Part shown: one piece after another, positions 25,168 through 43,521 of the stretch | Position numbering within the stretch: the stretch's first letter is position 1 | Layout of the letters: each line of letters opens with the position of its first letter | Assembly: GCA_016647705.1 (NCBI GenBank) | Contig: CM028334.1 | Coordinates: 744,001 to 808,000, forward strand | Source of the DNA: Eucommia ulmoides | Lineage: Eukaryota; Streptophyta; Magnoliopsida; Garryales; Eucommiaceae | DNA: 64,000 bases | Reading direction: 5' to 3' | Notes under the pieces: model-generated | Told to the model about the DNA's origin: nothing | Seen by the model: the letters and a program-made list of their open reading frames with translations, nothing else | Database searches by the model: none | Program-made: the position numbers and the translations under genes

Positions 25168-28100
25168 AACTTACTATTTGCTTCATCCAGAATCGATTTC
25201 TCAGAAGCACCGGTGGAGAAGCCTAACTTCAGCATAATCTCTTCCAAACGTTTCACATTTGTGAGGTATAGATAACCGATCTACATAATTATCAAATTCC
25301 AAGATTATTTACCCGGCGAAGAAAAAAATAAAAGATATAAAGGGAAGAAAGAGCAAATAACAATAGATATTATTTGTCATAATTTATATACAAGAGCAAG
25401 GTCTAACCAGTGCTTCAAGTGAAGATGCTCTGTTGTAGACAGCTACACCGGCACGTTTTTTGGTCCGTGTTTTAGCTGAACCAATATTCTTCCCCCAACG
25501 AAGAACATCCCTGTAAGAGGGAGAAGCATTGCTTATTAGGTTCAGCTCTTTCTTTGTCAAAACCATAATATCATCTAAATCATATTGTTCCGGTTTTCAA
25601 TTGGACATATACATACATATACATACATATATATGTGTGTGTATACTAGTGTAGAGTCGTCCCATGCACTGAAAAAATTTGACACGAATGCGAATTTTTA
25701 AAAGTAAAATGATAAAATTTAAAAATTAAATCACAATTACAATAAGAGCCCAATTGGACCTTGGAAATAAAATTAGAAATGAACGCATGTAAATTTCTAA
25801 ATTTTTGCATGCGTTTATCTCTAATTCCGAATCCAAGGCTCCAATAATGCGCGTCCAAACACTACCCAAGCATAATTACAATAACGGTTTTGTTTATAAG
25901 CATTGAATTTTCATTTTTATTTTTTAAGTTTACATGATCGATTAAACCCCAAAACAATATTATCAGGCTTTAACTATTCATATGGGCAATCTTAGAAAAC
26001 TATGGTGGCGTTTGGTCAGTGTTTTTGCTTTTCTATTTCTACTTCCAATAAACTGGGATGAGAATTCTTGTTCTGTCTTGGAGCATTCCGGGAATAGAAA
26101 CATGTTTGGTAACAACCATATTTTTTCTAATTTATGACAACATAAACAAGAAACATGTTTGGTTGCAATATTTGTTCTTTTTTAATTGTTTAAATCTACG
26201 GTAGTCGGCGGAGTGGTGGTGGGAATAGTTTTGTGGAAGTGAATAGGAATCAACACTTTTTTGTTTCTTACTCGCAAATTTCAAGAACAGAAACGTGTTC
26301 AATCACGTTTCTATATATTAATCCAAAATTTTGGGAGCAGAAACAGAAATCAAGGAAAGGAAATAGTAGCCAAATAAGCTACTACGATCAAAGAATCTTG
26401 TGCATTCAAATGAGTTATGGATAAAATTGATTCATTTGAAATTTTGTATCCACCTTGTTAAATTTTATACATTGTTTGTTGATCAAAGAAATATACAATT
26501 GTTTCAATTTAGTTAATTTTTTAAGCTATACTTTACTCTAGTTACATTAAAAAATAGTTTGAATTAGAACTAAAATGGTTAATTAGCTAATTTAAATGTT
26601 CTTATTTTTTTTTTAATTCTTACATCCAAACACTAAACCATAACAATTCAAAAATTTACTGATTGAAAAATAGTATAATTTACAAATTGAAGGGCAACCG
26701 AACAAGCCCTAAGGCACTCCCACCCAAAATCATATATATTTATAGTCGGTTACTCTACATGGTTATCTCAAAGAAGGCTTACTAAACTTGGATCTTATCG
26801 GCAAAGTAAGAATATTGAAAACCTTGAGGAAGTGTTTGGTTGGGCGTGGAATTGGAATTCGAAATGGAACGCACGTCAATTTTAGATTTTTTACATGCGT
26901 TCATTTCAAATTTCAATTTTGTAGCTTCAATTCTGTGCTTTCTAAAGGCTACCTTAAGTTGTGTTTGGGTGGCGTTTGGCTAGTGTTTCTGTTTTTCTGT
27001 TTCTATTTCCAATAAAGTGGGATGGGATGAGAATTTTGTTTCGTTCTGGAGTATTCCGAAAATAGAAAAATGTTTAGTAACGACCATTGTCCTGAAATTG
27101 TTTCTTTTTAATTTATGATAACAGAAACAAGAAACATGTTTGATTACAGAGTTTGTTCTTCTTTTTTGTTTCTTTAAATGTATTGTGGTCGGCTTGGTGG
27201 TGGTGGTGGTGGTGACGGCAGGATGGTAGTGGGAATAGTTTTGTGGCAGTGAATGGGAATCAAGATTTTTTTTGTTTCTCCCGAAATTTTGGGTACTTAA
27301 ACGTGTTTACCAAACGCGTTTCTATACATTAATCCCAAAATTTTTGGAGCAGAAATAGGAATCAGGGAACTACAACAATACCAAACGGGGGCCTTGATAA
27401 CATCTTTGATTTAGAAGAGGGATTTCTAAAATTTTCCTTAAGAAAATTCTATCTTCAAATTTAATAATCTAAATCAAACTCTTTCTTCAAACACAGTCTT
27501 AGGTAGCGTTTGGTAACACAAAATTCAATCCTCATAACTGGAATTTGAAATGAATGCACGCAATTTTTTTTAGAGTTTTGAATACGTTCGTTCATTTCGA
27601 ATTCTAATTCCAGAGTTCCAATTCCAAGAAACCAAACAAGACCTTAGTCTATGCAAAAGGACACCATCAACCGCTTATGTTTCTTACAACTAAGGGGTCG
27701 TTTGCATCATACGTAAATCATTAAAACAAAAATTCAAGTAACGGCTCAAATTCGAGGAAAACATAAATACAATACTAACCTTTCTTCAGCCGACAATATA
27801 TCTTCGTTTATAAGTTTCTGGAGCATAGCATCCTGAAAGAAAGCAAGTAATGCACTGTTGAATATTTTTCGTAAATGCAACTAGCAAAACATCTATATTT
27901 TAAAGTGAAGTGATTAAGGCATGAAATCGGTCTATGACAACAAATTTTCCATTAAGACAGCGTTTGGTTTCGTAGAATTGGAGCCTCCTAATTGGAATTG
28001 TAAAAGAAAACGTGTAAAAAAGTAGGAAAATTTCATTCATTTCAAATTCCAATTCCATGCAACCAAACACTACCTGGTTGCATGGTATTGGAATTAGAAA

Positions 28101-29807
28101 TGAAAGCATGTAATTTGATTATTATAATTTTTTTTTTCCATGCGTTCATTTCTAATTCCAATTCCAAAGCCCCAATCCCGTACTGCCAAACGCTAACTAA
28201 GGTAGCGTTTCGTTTCAGGGAGCATCAAATTGGAGCCTCTGAATTCGAATTAGAAATGAATGCGTGATTTTATTTTTATTTTTTTTAATTTTTTGCATAC
28301 GTTCATTTCTAATTCTAATTCCAAAGCCCCATTCCCCTACTGCCAAACACTAACTAAGGTAGCGTTTGGTTTCACGGAATTGGAGCCTCAAAATTCAAAT
28401 TAAAAATGAATGCACGTAAAAAGAAAAAATTACATGCGTTTATCTCCAATTCCAATACCAAATCTCGAATTCCGAGCATCCAAACACTACCATATCATCG
28501 TTCGGTTTCATGGAATCGGAATTTAAAACGAACCCATGTAAGTTTTAAACGGGTTCATTTCGAATTCCAATTCCAATACTTTAATTCAGCACTACCAAAC
28601 GCAACCTAAGAGTAAATATATGCAAGAAATATATTTATGAGCAAAAATGTCAATAAACTATAAAGATTAAGAACATCATTCAAGAACTAAGAACCTTTCA
28701 TACTTGAGCCTCACAACGAACTACTGCCATCACTCTATCATTGTATTCTTCAATATTTAGTGGAGGAAACAAGAAATGCCTGCGCGCATATAGCTGCATA
28801 TTTCCAAAAACAACTACGAAATTCATATGAATAGCTAAACAGGTAAGCATTTCGGCATTATGAATTGTAGGAAGCCAAAGGGCCTAACTCACTCTCAAAA
28901 AACGCCTTGTGAGATGAGAATTGTCCTAGACTTTATATATAGCTCAGGATTAGGTAACACAAGCAATGTGGGATTCAACACTCCCCCTCACGCGCATGGT
29001 GGACTTTGACAAACCACGGCGAATGGATATCGGGGGGGACAACATCAATATGGCACTCAACACGCCCCCTCACGCGCAAAGTGGACTTTGATAATGGATA
29101 TTAGGGAGCCTATCATTGATGTGGGATTCAACACACACAACTTCGATACCATGTTGGAAGCCAAAGGGCCTAACTCACTCTCAAAAGACGCCTTGTGAGA
29201 TGAGGATTGCCCTATGCTTTATATATAGCTCATGATCATGTAACACAAGCGATGTGAGGATTCAACACCCCCCTCACGCGCGCGCAAGGTGGACTATGAT
29301 AAACCACTACGAACGGATATCGATGGGCAAAATAGGAACCCAATCAACCATTGAGCTAATCATGTCACCATTATAATTATATCTAGATTGAAAGTGCTAA
29401 GCCTGCAAAAATTGAAGTAAGATAGTTTCTAAGTTCGAAATTGAATCGCATACCTCATATACACAGTCGCCGATGTACGCTAGAGACGCTGCATTGTACA
29501 TCGGCCGAGGCTTCTTCTCCACTTTTGGCGAACTCGGCGACCATTGATCGTACCCCATGTATGTATTGTCGGATTCCGGCGATCTACGGCGAATCGTAAG
29601 GTCGGAAACAGAGTGGGTTAGACCGGCACGGTTTGACGACGATGTTAAATTCACTGAGGAAGTGGTCTTTGTAACAGAAAATGACGGGATGGATAAATTA
29701 CTAGGGTGTATGGATTTCCTGGGTGTGGTTCGACAAGGTTTGTAGGGGAATTTCTGTTGTTTATGCCATGAAAAAGCTCTCACCGGAGTAGGGATTGCTG
29801 AAGCCAT
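25137..29807 (-). CDS. Chloroplast mini-ribonuclease III (RNC3/RNC4 type)
   Basis: Exons on the minus strand are 29807-29454, 28793-28704, 27832-27780, 25510-25408 and 25280-25137, giving 247 residues with all phases kept. Residues 1 to about 60 are rich in Ser, Thr, Lys and Pro with no acidic residues, as expected for a plastid transit peptide. The half-size RNase III domain (about 105-232) carries NAASLAYIGDCVYE, with the metal-binding Asp114 and Glu118, then YARRHFLFPP, RWGKNIGSAKTRTKKRAG and SSLEALIGYLYL with Glu198. There is no double-stranded RNA-binding domain, as in bacterial Mini-III. Known plant members act in chloroplast rRNA and intron RNA maturation. The last residues, after EKSILDEA, run into a dispersed repeat that supplies the stop. 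Introns 3 and 4 are packed with MITEs and intron 1 holds a TRIM. Confidence 0.9.
25746..25868. mobile_element. MITE, family A, in the third or fourth intron region of the mini-RNase III gene
   Basis: Fold-back sequence with TTGGACCTTGGAAATAAAATT on the left and CCAATAATGCGCGTCCAAAC on the right, around GAAATGAACGCATGTAA and TGCATGCGTTTATCTCTAAT. It lies in the intron between exons 3 and 4. Confidence 0.6.
26005..26370. mobile_element. MITE, family B (GTTTGGTCAGTGTTTTTGC type)
   Basis: Begins GGTGGCGTTTGGTCAGTG, with internal ATAAACTGGGATGAGAATTC, GGAATAGAAACATGTTTGG and CCAAAATTTTGGGAGCAGA, and fades into AAATAGTAGCCAAA. A near-full relative follows at 26962-27393 (ends CCAAACGGGGGCC). Both sit in the same intron of the mini-RNase III gene. 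Confidence 0.6.
27500..28612. mobile_element. Cluster of six family A MITEs, five of them abutting head to tail
   Basis: Copies are at about 27500-27645, 27953-28077, 28075-28200, 28198-28358, 28356-28496 and 28497-28612. Each is 115-160 bp with a left end like TAAGGTAGCGTTTGGTTTCA, a central palindrome GAAATGAATGC...GCGTTCATTTC and a right end like CCAAACACTAACTA. The last five join with no spacer. They interrupt introns of the mini-RNase III gene, with exon 3 (27832-27780) between the first and second copies. Confidence 0.75.
28866..29328 (-). mobile_element. TRIM (miniature LTR element), degraded copy, in intron 1 of the mini-RNase III gene
   Basis: Two direct repeats, 28866-29062 (197 bp) and 29152-29328, both start TGT.GGAAGCCAAAGGGCC. 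A short interior ends in CGATACCAT, which on the minus strand reads ATGGTATCG, a decayed tRNA-Met primer site. The second repeat loses similarity near 29328, about 20 bp before its expected end. It is the same family as the intact element at 37570-38083. Confidence 0.8.
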
Positions 29808-30171
29808 GGTTTATCGGGGTTTAGCAGCAGGAAGGATGAGGTCCGAATGTATTGATGGGTTGATTTGTGTGTTTCGGGTTCTGTTTGGCTGCGGGAATAG
29901 GCTTCTCCCATATGCAAATAACGTTTGAGCTAAAACAGTTGAGAGACCTCTACAAAAATTAAGAATTCGAGCCTGCAAAAAAATATTTGTTAGAAGAAAT
30001 AATTACGCATTCCGAACGAGATTAGTCTTACACTCTATGTGGGTGTGGAGACACCAAAAATTATTTATTTTTGAAGCATACTTCAACAAAACTCTCAACA
30101 TATTTGTTTCAGTTTTCCACGTAAATTCCTTCAACTAATTTGGTGATGTTCAATGGTTAATTCTAACACTA

Positions 30172-31541
30172 GGGTGGCATTCTATTAACGTTTATGTTTT
30201 TCATTTTTTACTTTACAGAGAATTATGTTTCCGTTCTAGAGTATTACAAGAACATAATTGTGTTTGGTAACAACAATTATTCTTAATTTTTTTTTTATAA
30301 TTTTTCATAATAAAAACAAAAAATATGTTTTATTGCAACTAAGTTTGGATTGTTTTTATATGTCTGTGTGTGAGAAATAGAGGGAAGCGATATGAGAGAA
30401 AAAAATGAAGATGTGCAATGATGGTTGTGGATCGGCATGTGATGGCTAACGTGGGTGGTGGTGGCCATTGTTGTTGTTGGTTCCCAGCCTTTGCCTTTAT
30501 AAAATAGAATGTGAATAATTTTGTGAGAGTGATAATAATCAATATTTTATTTTTCTCAAATTCTTAAGTAATTATGAAATTATTCCCAAAATTTAAGAAT
30601 ATTTGGGAATAGAAACTTGTTCATCAAACACATTTTTATATATTTGATGAAGGTATTTTTGGGCACCTTTGAGTCAGCACTTGGAACTCGGCCACATGTC
30701 AATTCTTGCAATGACAGGGACGAATTTTAGAATTCACAACGCCACGTTGGAGCATATATTGATTACGACTCCTCCCTGGAATCTCATTTGCACCCAAGGA
30801 GGAGCAAGGAGCCCCGCAAGGACATGCCGCTTTAAGCTCTGCGCCGTTCCATCAGCGATCAGTTTTAGGGACTCAACCGTTCACTTCGACCGGATCCCAT
30901 TTTCACCCTGTTTCCTCTCCAGGACTCTACGAATCTCCGCTCTCCTCCACCAGCTCACTGCCGCAAGCCTAACAAAGGCCCGCGGGTTTCGCTAAATGGG
31001 CCCAAAAACCCAAGTCCAAGGATTATCTCCTAAACACCCTGAATTATCGGCTAAACACCGGGTTTCGACTAATTAATCGTGTTTAGACTCGACTAATCAT
31101 CTCCAACGCCTATATATATCGGGGGCTATGTAAGTCCAAGGTACGCTTGAATGACTTACATTACGCTCGAGTTCATTTGTTTACTTGCTATATTCTGTAT
31201 CTTTTCTCTCTGAGCATTGATTACCACGTCGGAGGGGTTTCACCGGGACAAACCACGTCGGAGGGGTTTCACCGGGACAAACCCCGGTCTGAGCCTTCTG
31301 CAGGTACACTCCCTGAGGAGCAGGACTCTAGACACAGCAGGTCAGTCCTCCCAAGACCCATCACAGCTCACGCAAGGACTTTTCAACCGACGACTCCACC
31401 TCAGCAAAGAGGACCCATCTGTCATCCAACTGAACCATACTCGAGGTGTGTACCAGTTTTATGCACCAACAATATTAATTCCCAACTTTTGTGATCAAGA
31501 ACATAAATCGAAAAACAAAAATACTAAATCAAGCATACGTT
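30172..31541. mobile_element. Family B MITE split by a solo LTR
   Basis: The left part (30172-30644) starts GGTGGCATTCTATTAACG and reads like the elements at 26005 and 26962 up to AACACATTTTTATATATT. The right part (from 31472) resumes at ATATTAATTCCCAACTTTTG, equivalent to ACATTAATCCCAAAATTTTT in the uninterrupted copy near 27327. The inserted sequence is listed separately. Confidence 0.7.
30645..31471 (+). mobile_element. Solo LTR of an LTR retrotransposon, 827 bp, TSD ATATT
   Basis: It starts TGATGAAGG and ends CACCAACA, so it has TG...CA ends, and it is flanked on both sides by ATATT (30640-30644 and 31472-31476). The base composition is higher in GC than the surroundings. It has a TATA-like TATATATATCGGGGG at about 31109-31124 and a 29-bp tandem duplication (31223-31251 and 31252-31280). 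No primer-binding site or coding sequence follows, so recombination between the two LTRs has probably removed the rest. The two small open frames inside are chance. Confidence 0.8.
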
Positions 31542-31859
31542 TTTTTGTTCTTTATTTTTTTTTATATATGTATTTTCATCAATGGCTTAAACTAATTTGA
31601 GAATAATAGATGGTTGTGACGAGTTGATCGAATATTTAGAAATAATGTTTTTTGCCCAAAAATTTCATGCCTCTCATTTATAATTCAGGGAAAATCGGTG
31701 AAAAGTCTATTTTTTTAAGTTTAATTGGTGAAAAGTTATTTTATGTTATTAGGTTTTAATTTAATCCTTTAAATTATATTTTACTTGTGTTTTAGTCCAG
31801 CACTGCAGGAATTGTAGACATATTGCGGGAATTGTAGGGAGTCTTTTAGTGAGTACATT

Positions 31860-32960
31860 CGATTTTTATAGTGAATTTTGTTACATGTAACTAACGTTAG
31901 TTATAATTTTATAAATGTTATTTTTCAAATATATTTGGGTATTTTTAGTTATATGTATTCATATAATATTTATTACATGTTACAATTACATATATATGTA
32001 TAATATTTTGTGACGTAACTGAAAAAATATCAAAATTTTTAAACACATATAAAAAACATGTAACTAAAAATTTACATATTATTAAAATATGTAACTGAAA
32101 AATATCAAACTTTTTAATTACATCTCAGAAACACGTAACTAAAAAATTACATATTATTAGAACATGTAATTGAAAAATAAATAAATAAATAAAAAATTAG
32201 TTATCTGTAATTAATACAATAATATTACACACAAATTAGTTACATGTAATTAACGCGTGGGTATCACGTGAGCAAAGCTTCCGCTTTTTTAAAACATATG
32301 AGACTAAATAAAAAGTTTTTATCGCATGTAAGATTTTTTACCAATTAGAGCTTAAATGGAGGATTTCCCACCGATTGTCCCTATAATTTACTGACATTTT
32401 ACATACATACTTTATTAGTCAATGCTTTATTATTTATTATTTTTTAACAAGATTAATATAGTGCCTTTAAACCTAAAAATTCCCCAGTATGTGTAAATTT
32501 ATGGGGTTTTTCGGTGAAGAGTCAATGGAATTAAAATTTTAGCTTATATAATTCACGCGGTATAGTAATTTTTTCAAAAATCAAAACTTATTGTAAAAAA
32601 TTCAGAAGTCACTGTATGTCATTAAAATTATTGTAATTTTTTATATAAAAAAATTAGAGTAATTTTTATGTATTACATTAATTTTGGACTTATAGAAAAA
32701 TATTATAACATGTGGATTGTATGGGTTAAAATTTTAATTTCGTTGACCGTTCACCAAGAAATTTTTAGTAACTTTTATGTATGACGATTACTTTGAACTT
32801 CTAGAAAAAATTATTGTAGTGCGTAAATTGTATGAGATAAAATTTTAAATTTGTGGATGACTTACTAGAAACTTTATAGTAACTTTGAACTTCTGAAAAA
32901 ATTATTATAGCACGTGGACTGTATGCGCTAAAATTTTAATTTCATCTACTGTTAACCAAA
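31860..32960. repeat. AT-rich repeats, including family F blocks, upstream of the helicase gene
   Basis: 31860-32250 holds imperfect direct repeats around CATGTAACTGAAAAATATC and AAAATTACATATTATTAGAA. 32496-32960 holds three family F blocks in tandem, each with TTCTGAAAAAATTATTATA..GTGGACTGTATG and GTTCACCAAGAA-like words. No gene was found between 29808 and 33893 apart from these elements. Confidence 0.6.
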
Positions 32961-32989
32961 AATATTCTAAATTTAAATTAAAAACACTA

Positions 32990-33547
32990 AGGTGACGTTT
33001 GGTAACTGTTTCTGTTTCCATTCCAGCAGTGGAATGGAAATAGGATGAGAATTTTGTTTTCTTTTTGGGAGTAGAATCACGTTTGGTAACGATAATATTT
33101 TTTTTGTCTTGGGAAGAGAATTGTGTTTGGTAACGATTTTATCTTAAAATCATATATTTTTTTTTTTTGGCTGGATAGCGGTGGCTCCGGCGCCGGCGCC
33201 GGTCGGACAGCGGTGACGGGTGGGTGACAATGGCCGGAAAGTTTATTGCCGGACGGTGACCGGCGACGGTCGCTGGCGATGGTGGCCGACGACGGTGGCC
33301 GGCGGCAGCGGACGGTGATCGGCGGCAGGTGAACAGTGACTGTGTGTTTTGGAAATGAAATGGGAATAATGAGAAATAATTTTTTTTTATTTCTCATTTC
33401 TTAAGAAAAAAGTGGGCATAATTCTCAAATGAAAATGAAATGGAAATGGAAATAAAAATTATCAAACGCTATTCTTATACAGAATTTCCAAAAATCTGGG
33501 AATGGGATGAGAATTTATAGAATGGAAACGGTTACCAAACGGGGCCT
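32990..33547. mobile_element. MITE, family C, second copy in inverted orientation
   Basis: It starts AGGTGACGTTTGGTAACTG and ends GGTTACCAAACGGGGCCT, the reverse complement of the element at 17721-18400. The core (33175-33330) is again GC-rich (GGCGACGG, CCGGCGCC) but shorter. It ends about 350 bp upstream of the helicase start codon. Confidence 0.75.
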
Positions 33548-33893
33548 AATTGTTGTAATTTAGCATAAATGGAAAACCAATTATCAATCATGGATTATTG
33601 AGTTACAAAAATAATTTAAAATCCAAATAGAAGATAATTCTTATTCCGGTTTAGGATTTATGGATTCGTTACAAGGATATATCCTCATCTGCGACCAGAA
33701 TAAGTAATCCATTGTGACCAATCGCCCCCGTAAGACTTTGTGAAGGGAAATTTACCGAAGCCGAATGGCGGTGAACGGATAAGCGAGTAGAACCCGTATT
33801 CTTGCTGGAGAAATCCTAAAACCCTTCCCAAAAACCCTTTCAATTGATTGCTTTCTGCTCCAAATCATCGTCTCCAAGCGTTAATTGGACGGT

Positions 33894-40632
<6,739 letters not shown>

Positions 40633-41151
40633 AATTGCTACATTTTGTTGTAGAAGTGTTTTTTTTTTTTAATGAAAAACTAGAAAAATGTCAGGTAGAG
40701 GTTTGAGCTAAAAATGTCTTTCATGTTTTTTTTTTTTTTTTTCTCTGTATTATAAATCCCAGACCCAAAAAAAAACATTTTTAGAGGATGTTATAAGAAT
40801 GCATATTGTTTTTCGTTTATATTATGCATATGTATGTATGTATGTATAGGCCTTGTTTGGTTGGGAGTAATTGGAGTCTTGGAATTCGAATTAAAAACGA
40901 AAACAGAGATTGTTTTTACCGTTTTTTAATGGCTTAATTTTCGATTTCGATTGTTTAATTTTATGAAACCAAACAGCACCTTAACCTGCTCTTCACGGCG
41001 ACAATCTTATCCTAGACGACGTCGTTTGGACGTCACCATGCAGCTTTAGCTTCAGCCCGCGCCCGCCTATGCAAAAGGGCAGATCGTGCTGCTGCTGCTC
41101 GCCGTCGCGACGAAGAAACCCGGGGGAGAGAGAAACTGATCGGAAAAGAGA
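40633..41151. other. Helicase 3' flank, family A MITE, and promoter of the next gene
   Basis: A family A MITE lies at 40847-40985 (GGCCTTGTTTGGTTGGGAG to GAAACCAAACAGCACCTTAA). The remaining 160 bases before the next start codon are GC-rich (GACGACGTCGTTTGG, CCCGCGCCCGCC), as is common near plant leaders. Confidence 0.55.
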
Positions 41152-43521
41152 ATGAGCGGCGAAGGTCCGAAGCTCTTCATGAACAAACCTAAGAAAGGTG
41201 TAAAAAAAAAAATCATCAAATTATTCCTTGCGTAATTTCAATCGCTTTCGAATTGTGAGGAATCTTTTAGTTTTTAAACAATTTTTTTTTTCATCATTTC
41301 TATAATTTGATTGATTTGTATAAACGTATGAACAGCTCAGCTGAAGCAACATCAACAGCAACCGGCGGCATCTCCATCTCCACCGTCTTCAATGGCGAGT
41401 CAACCTTCCAATCCACCACCACCTCCGCCTCCTCAACCTCCTAAGGAATCGTTCGTGCGGCGTTACAAGTACCTCTGGCCGCTTCTCTTGACCGTCAATT
41501 TCGGCGTCGGGGGTACTCGCACATGATTGCTTTCTTCTGTCATTCATTCATGTTTTCCTTTGGATTGAGCTTGTTCAGTGGTGACTCAATCTAACAAAGA
41601 AACTGAAAACTGAACTAGGAGTTTAGATCACACTATAAAATGTTAAATTCATATGCTTGAATTACGCATCTTAGGCCTGATTATGTAGAATCAACTTAGG
41701 GTAGTAGAAGAACACGTAATTTTTATCTTCAAATGCATATTCATGAACTCCATAAAACCTAGGTTGTCAGTAATCATACTCCTTTCGCAATTATCTTCTT
41801 AATGTTTTCCTCCCAATCAGTTCTAGTTATTGGATCAAAATATAGAGATGTTCATGGTCATCCATAGAAAGCTGTTGAATCTCTATGCACTTTGAATTGT
41901 GTGGGGATTTTGGGGAAGAAATCCATAGATTGATGCATTACAGAACAGATTTTGCGCATTCCTATTGTGTATGCATATCGATATGTACTTCAACGACTTT
42001 CTTTACTTATGTATGCATATTCTTCTACTGGCTTAAGTTCGTTTGATTCCATTTTCTCATACGTGTTAGAGCGATTAATCATCGTTTTAGGATACATACT
42101 ATTCAGAAATTGACAAATTAGGTTTTGAGCAGCGCCGTTCTTGTAGTAGGCATTTTTTTTTAAATTGTTGCAAAATAATGCGTTAAATGCTCGAATATTG
42201 CGTTCATATTCTTATTTCTTTTTCAAGAATGGGATTGAATTAAGGGAAGAAATTGAAATTCACCTTTCTTCAATTAGTTTATGATAGTATTCGTCAATGT
42301 TGATCTTATTGATGGATGAATGTGTTCCTTGGGATCAAATTATTCTTCATATTTGATTAGGGTTTTAGTTGAATATTTTGAGCTTACGTTTTTGCGAGGA
42401 CAAAAAACAAGGATGTGGTTGTAGAGGGAGAATAAGGGCCTGTTTGATAAAACTTAAAACTAAGTACTGAAAGTTTTGAACTTGTAAGTGCTGAATTTAG
42501 TAAGTGTTGAATATATTTGTTTTTAAATATTTCTAACCTCAAAAAAATTGTGTATGATTTTTTTTTTTTTTGTGTAAAGTAATATTTACAACTTTTTCTT
42601 TCTATTTTTCCTCAATAACGTACTTTTTCTCCGTACAATTGTTTGTATATAACTTTTTTTCCCCAAAATTTTATAGTATTGATTTTAATGGTAGATGTGA
42701 TAGATAGATGTTTGATGGTTTAAATGATAATTGCTAAAAAAATAAGTGAGTCATACATCACTTAAAATTTTAAACTATTTTTAAGTGATTCTTAACTGTG
42801 TAACCTTGGCGTAACGGTAAAAGCTGTCGCCGTGTGACTTGGAGGTCACTAGTTTAAGTCGTGGAAATAGTCTCTTGCAAAACAAGGTAAGGCTGCGTAC
42901 GAGAGAAACAAGTGATTCGACTCTTCCCCGGACTGCCTTTTTTACTTAACTGTATTTGGGTCTTATTTTTTTTCGTTTTTCAATTAATATCAACTGGATT
43001 ATGATATCGCCTGGCTATTGAATATATAATTGATATCATAGTTAAGTTGAACTAAAATATCGGTAAAGACTAAAAAAAATTATGGGTACAAACTAAAAAT
43101 AAATGGCAGGGGTATATAATAACAACCCCATCGATATCGTTGTTTCTTGGCGGATCTACTTGTGTTTGGTTTTTGATTTTGGTTTTTTATCGAATATTTT
43201 TCAGCTTATCTTTTTGCGAGAACGAGAAACAAAGAGGTGGTTGTAGAGGGAGGAGAAGTGATTCCAGATGTTCCCGATGCTACTCCTGTTCCCAGTTCTG
43301 CATCTGCAGTTCCTGTGGTTAATGAAACAACGGTATCCCCTCCTCCGGCTGTGAAAATAAGTGAACCATTGCCGGAGGCTCAGCAGCGGGAGCTGTTCAA
43401 GTGGTTGTTGGACGAGAAGAGGAAGATGAAACCCAAAAACGCCGAAGAGAAGAAAATGATCGATGAAGAGAAAGCCATTCTCAAGCAATTTATCCGGGCG
43501 AAGACCATCCCGAGCTTGTAA
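41152..43521 (+). CDS. Small membrane-anchored protein with conserved charged C-terminus, unknown function
   Basis: Three exons, 41152-41197, 41336-41512 and 43205-43521, give 179 residues in phase. The order is: a short N-terminus, a Gln/Pro-rich stretch (about 20-51), a hydrophobic segment YLWPLLLTVNFGVGAYLF (61-78) followed by ARTRNKE, then an acidic/Ala-Val-Pro linker and a highly charged helical end. The end holds RELFKWLLDEKRKMKPKNAEEK and finishes with LKQFIRAKTIPSL. The N-terminal region lacks a signal peptide, so this looks like a single-pass protein with a C-terminal helix on one face of a membrane. I recognise it as a conserved plant protein but not its role. The 1.7-kb second intron holds an Au SINE. 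Confidence 0.85.
42800..42944 (+). mobile_element. Au SINE, near full length, in intron 2 of the gene at 41152
   Basis: It starts TAACCTTGGCGTAACGGTAA (A box) and continues GTGACTTGGAGGTCACTAGT followed by TTAAGTCGTGG (B box region), CTCTTGCAAAAC, AAGGTAAGGCTGCGTAC and TTCCCCGGACTGCC, ending in a T run. This matches the Au SINE block order; the central GTCCGGCCC and GCGCGTAGCGGGAGC blocks are shortened or lost. CTTAACTGT flanks both sides (42791-42799 and 42945-42953). Confidence 0.88.
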
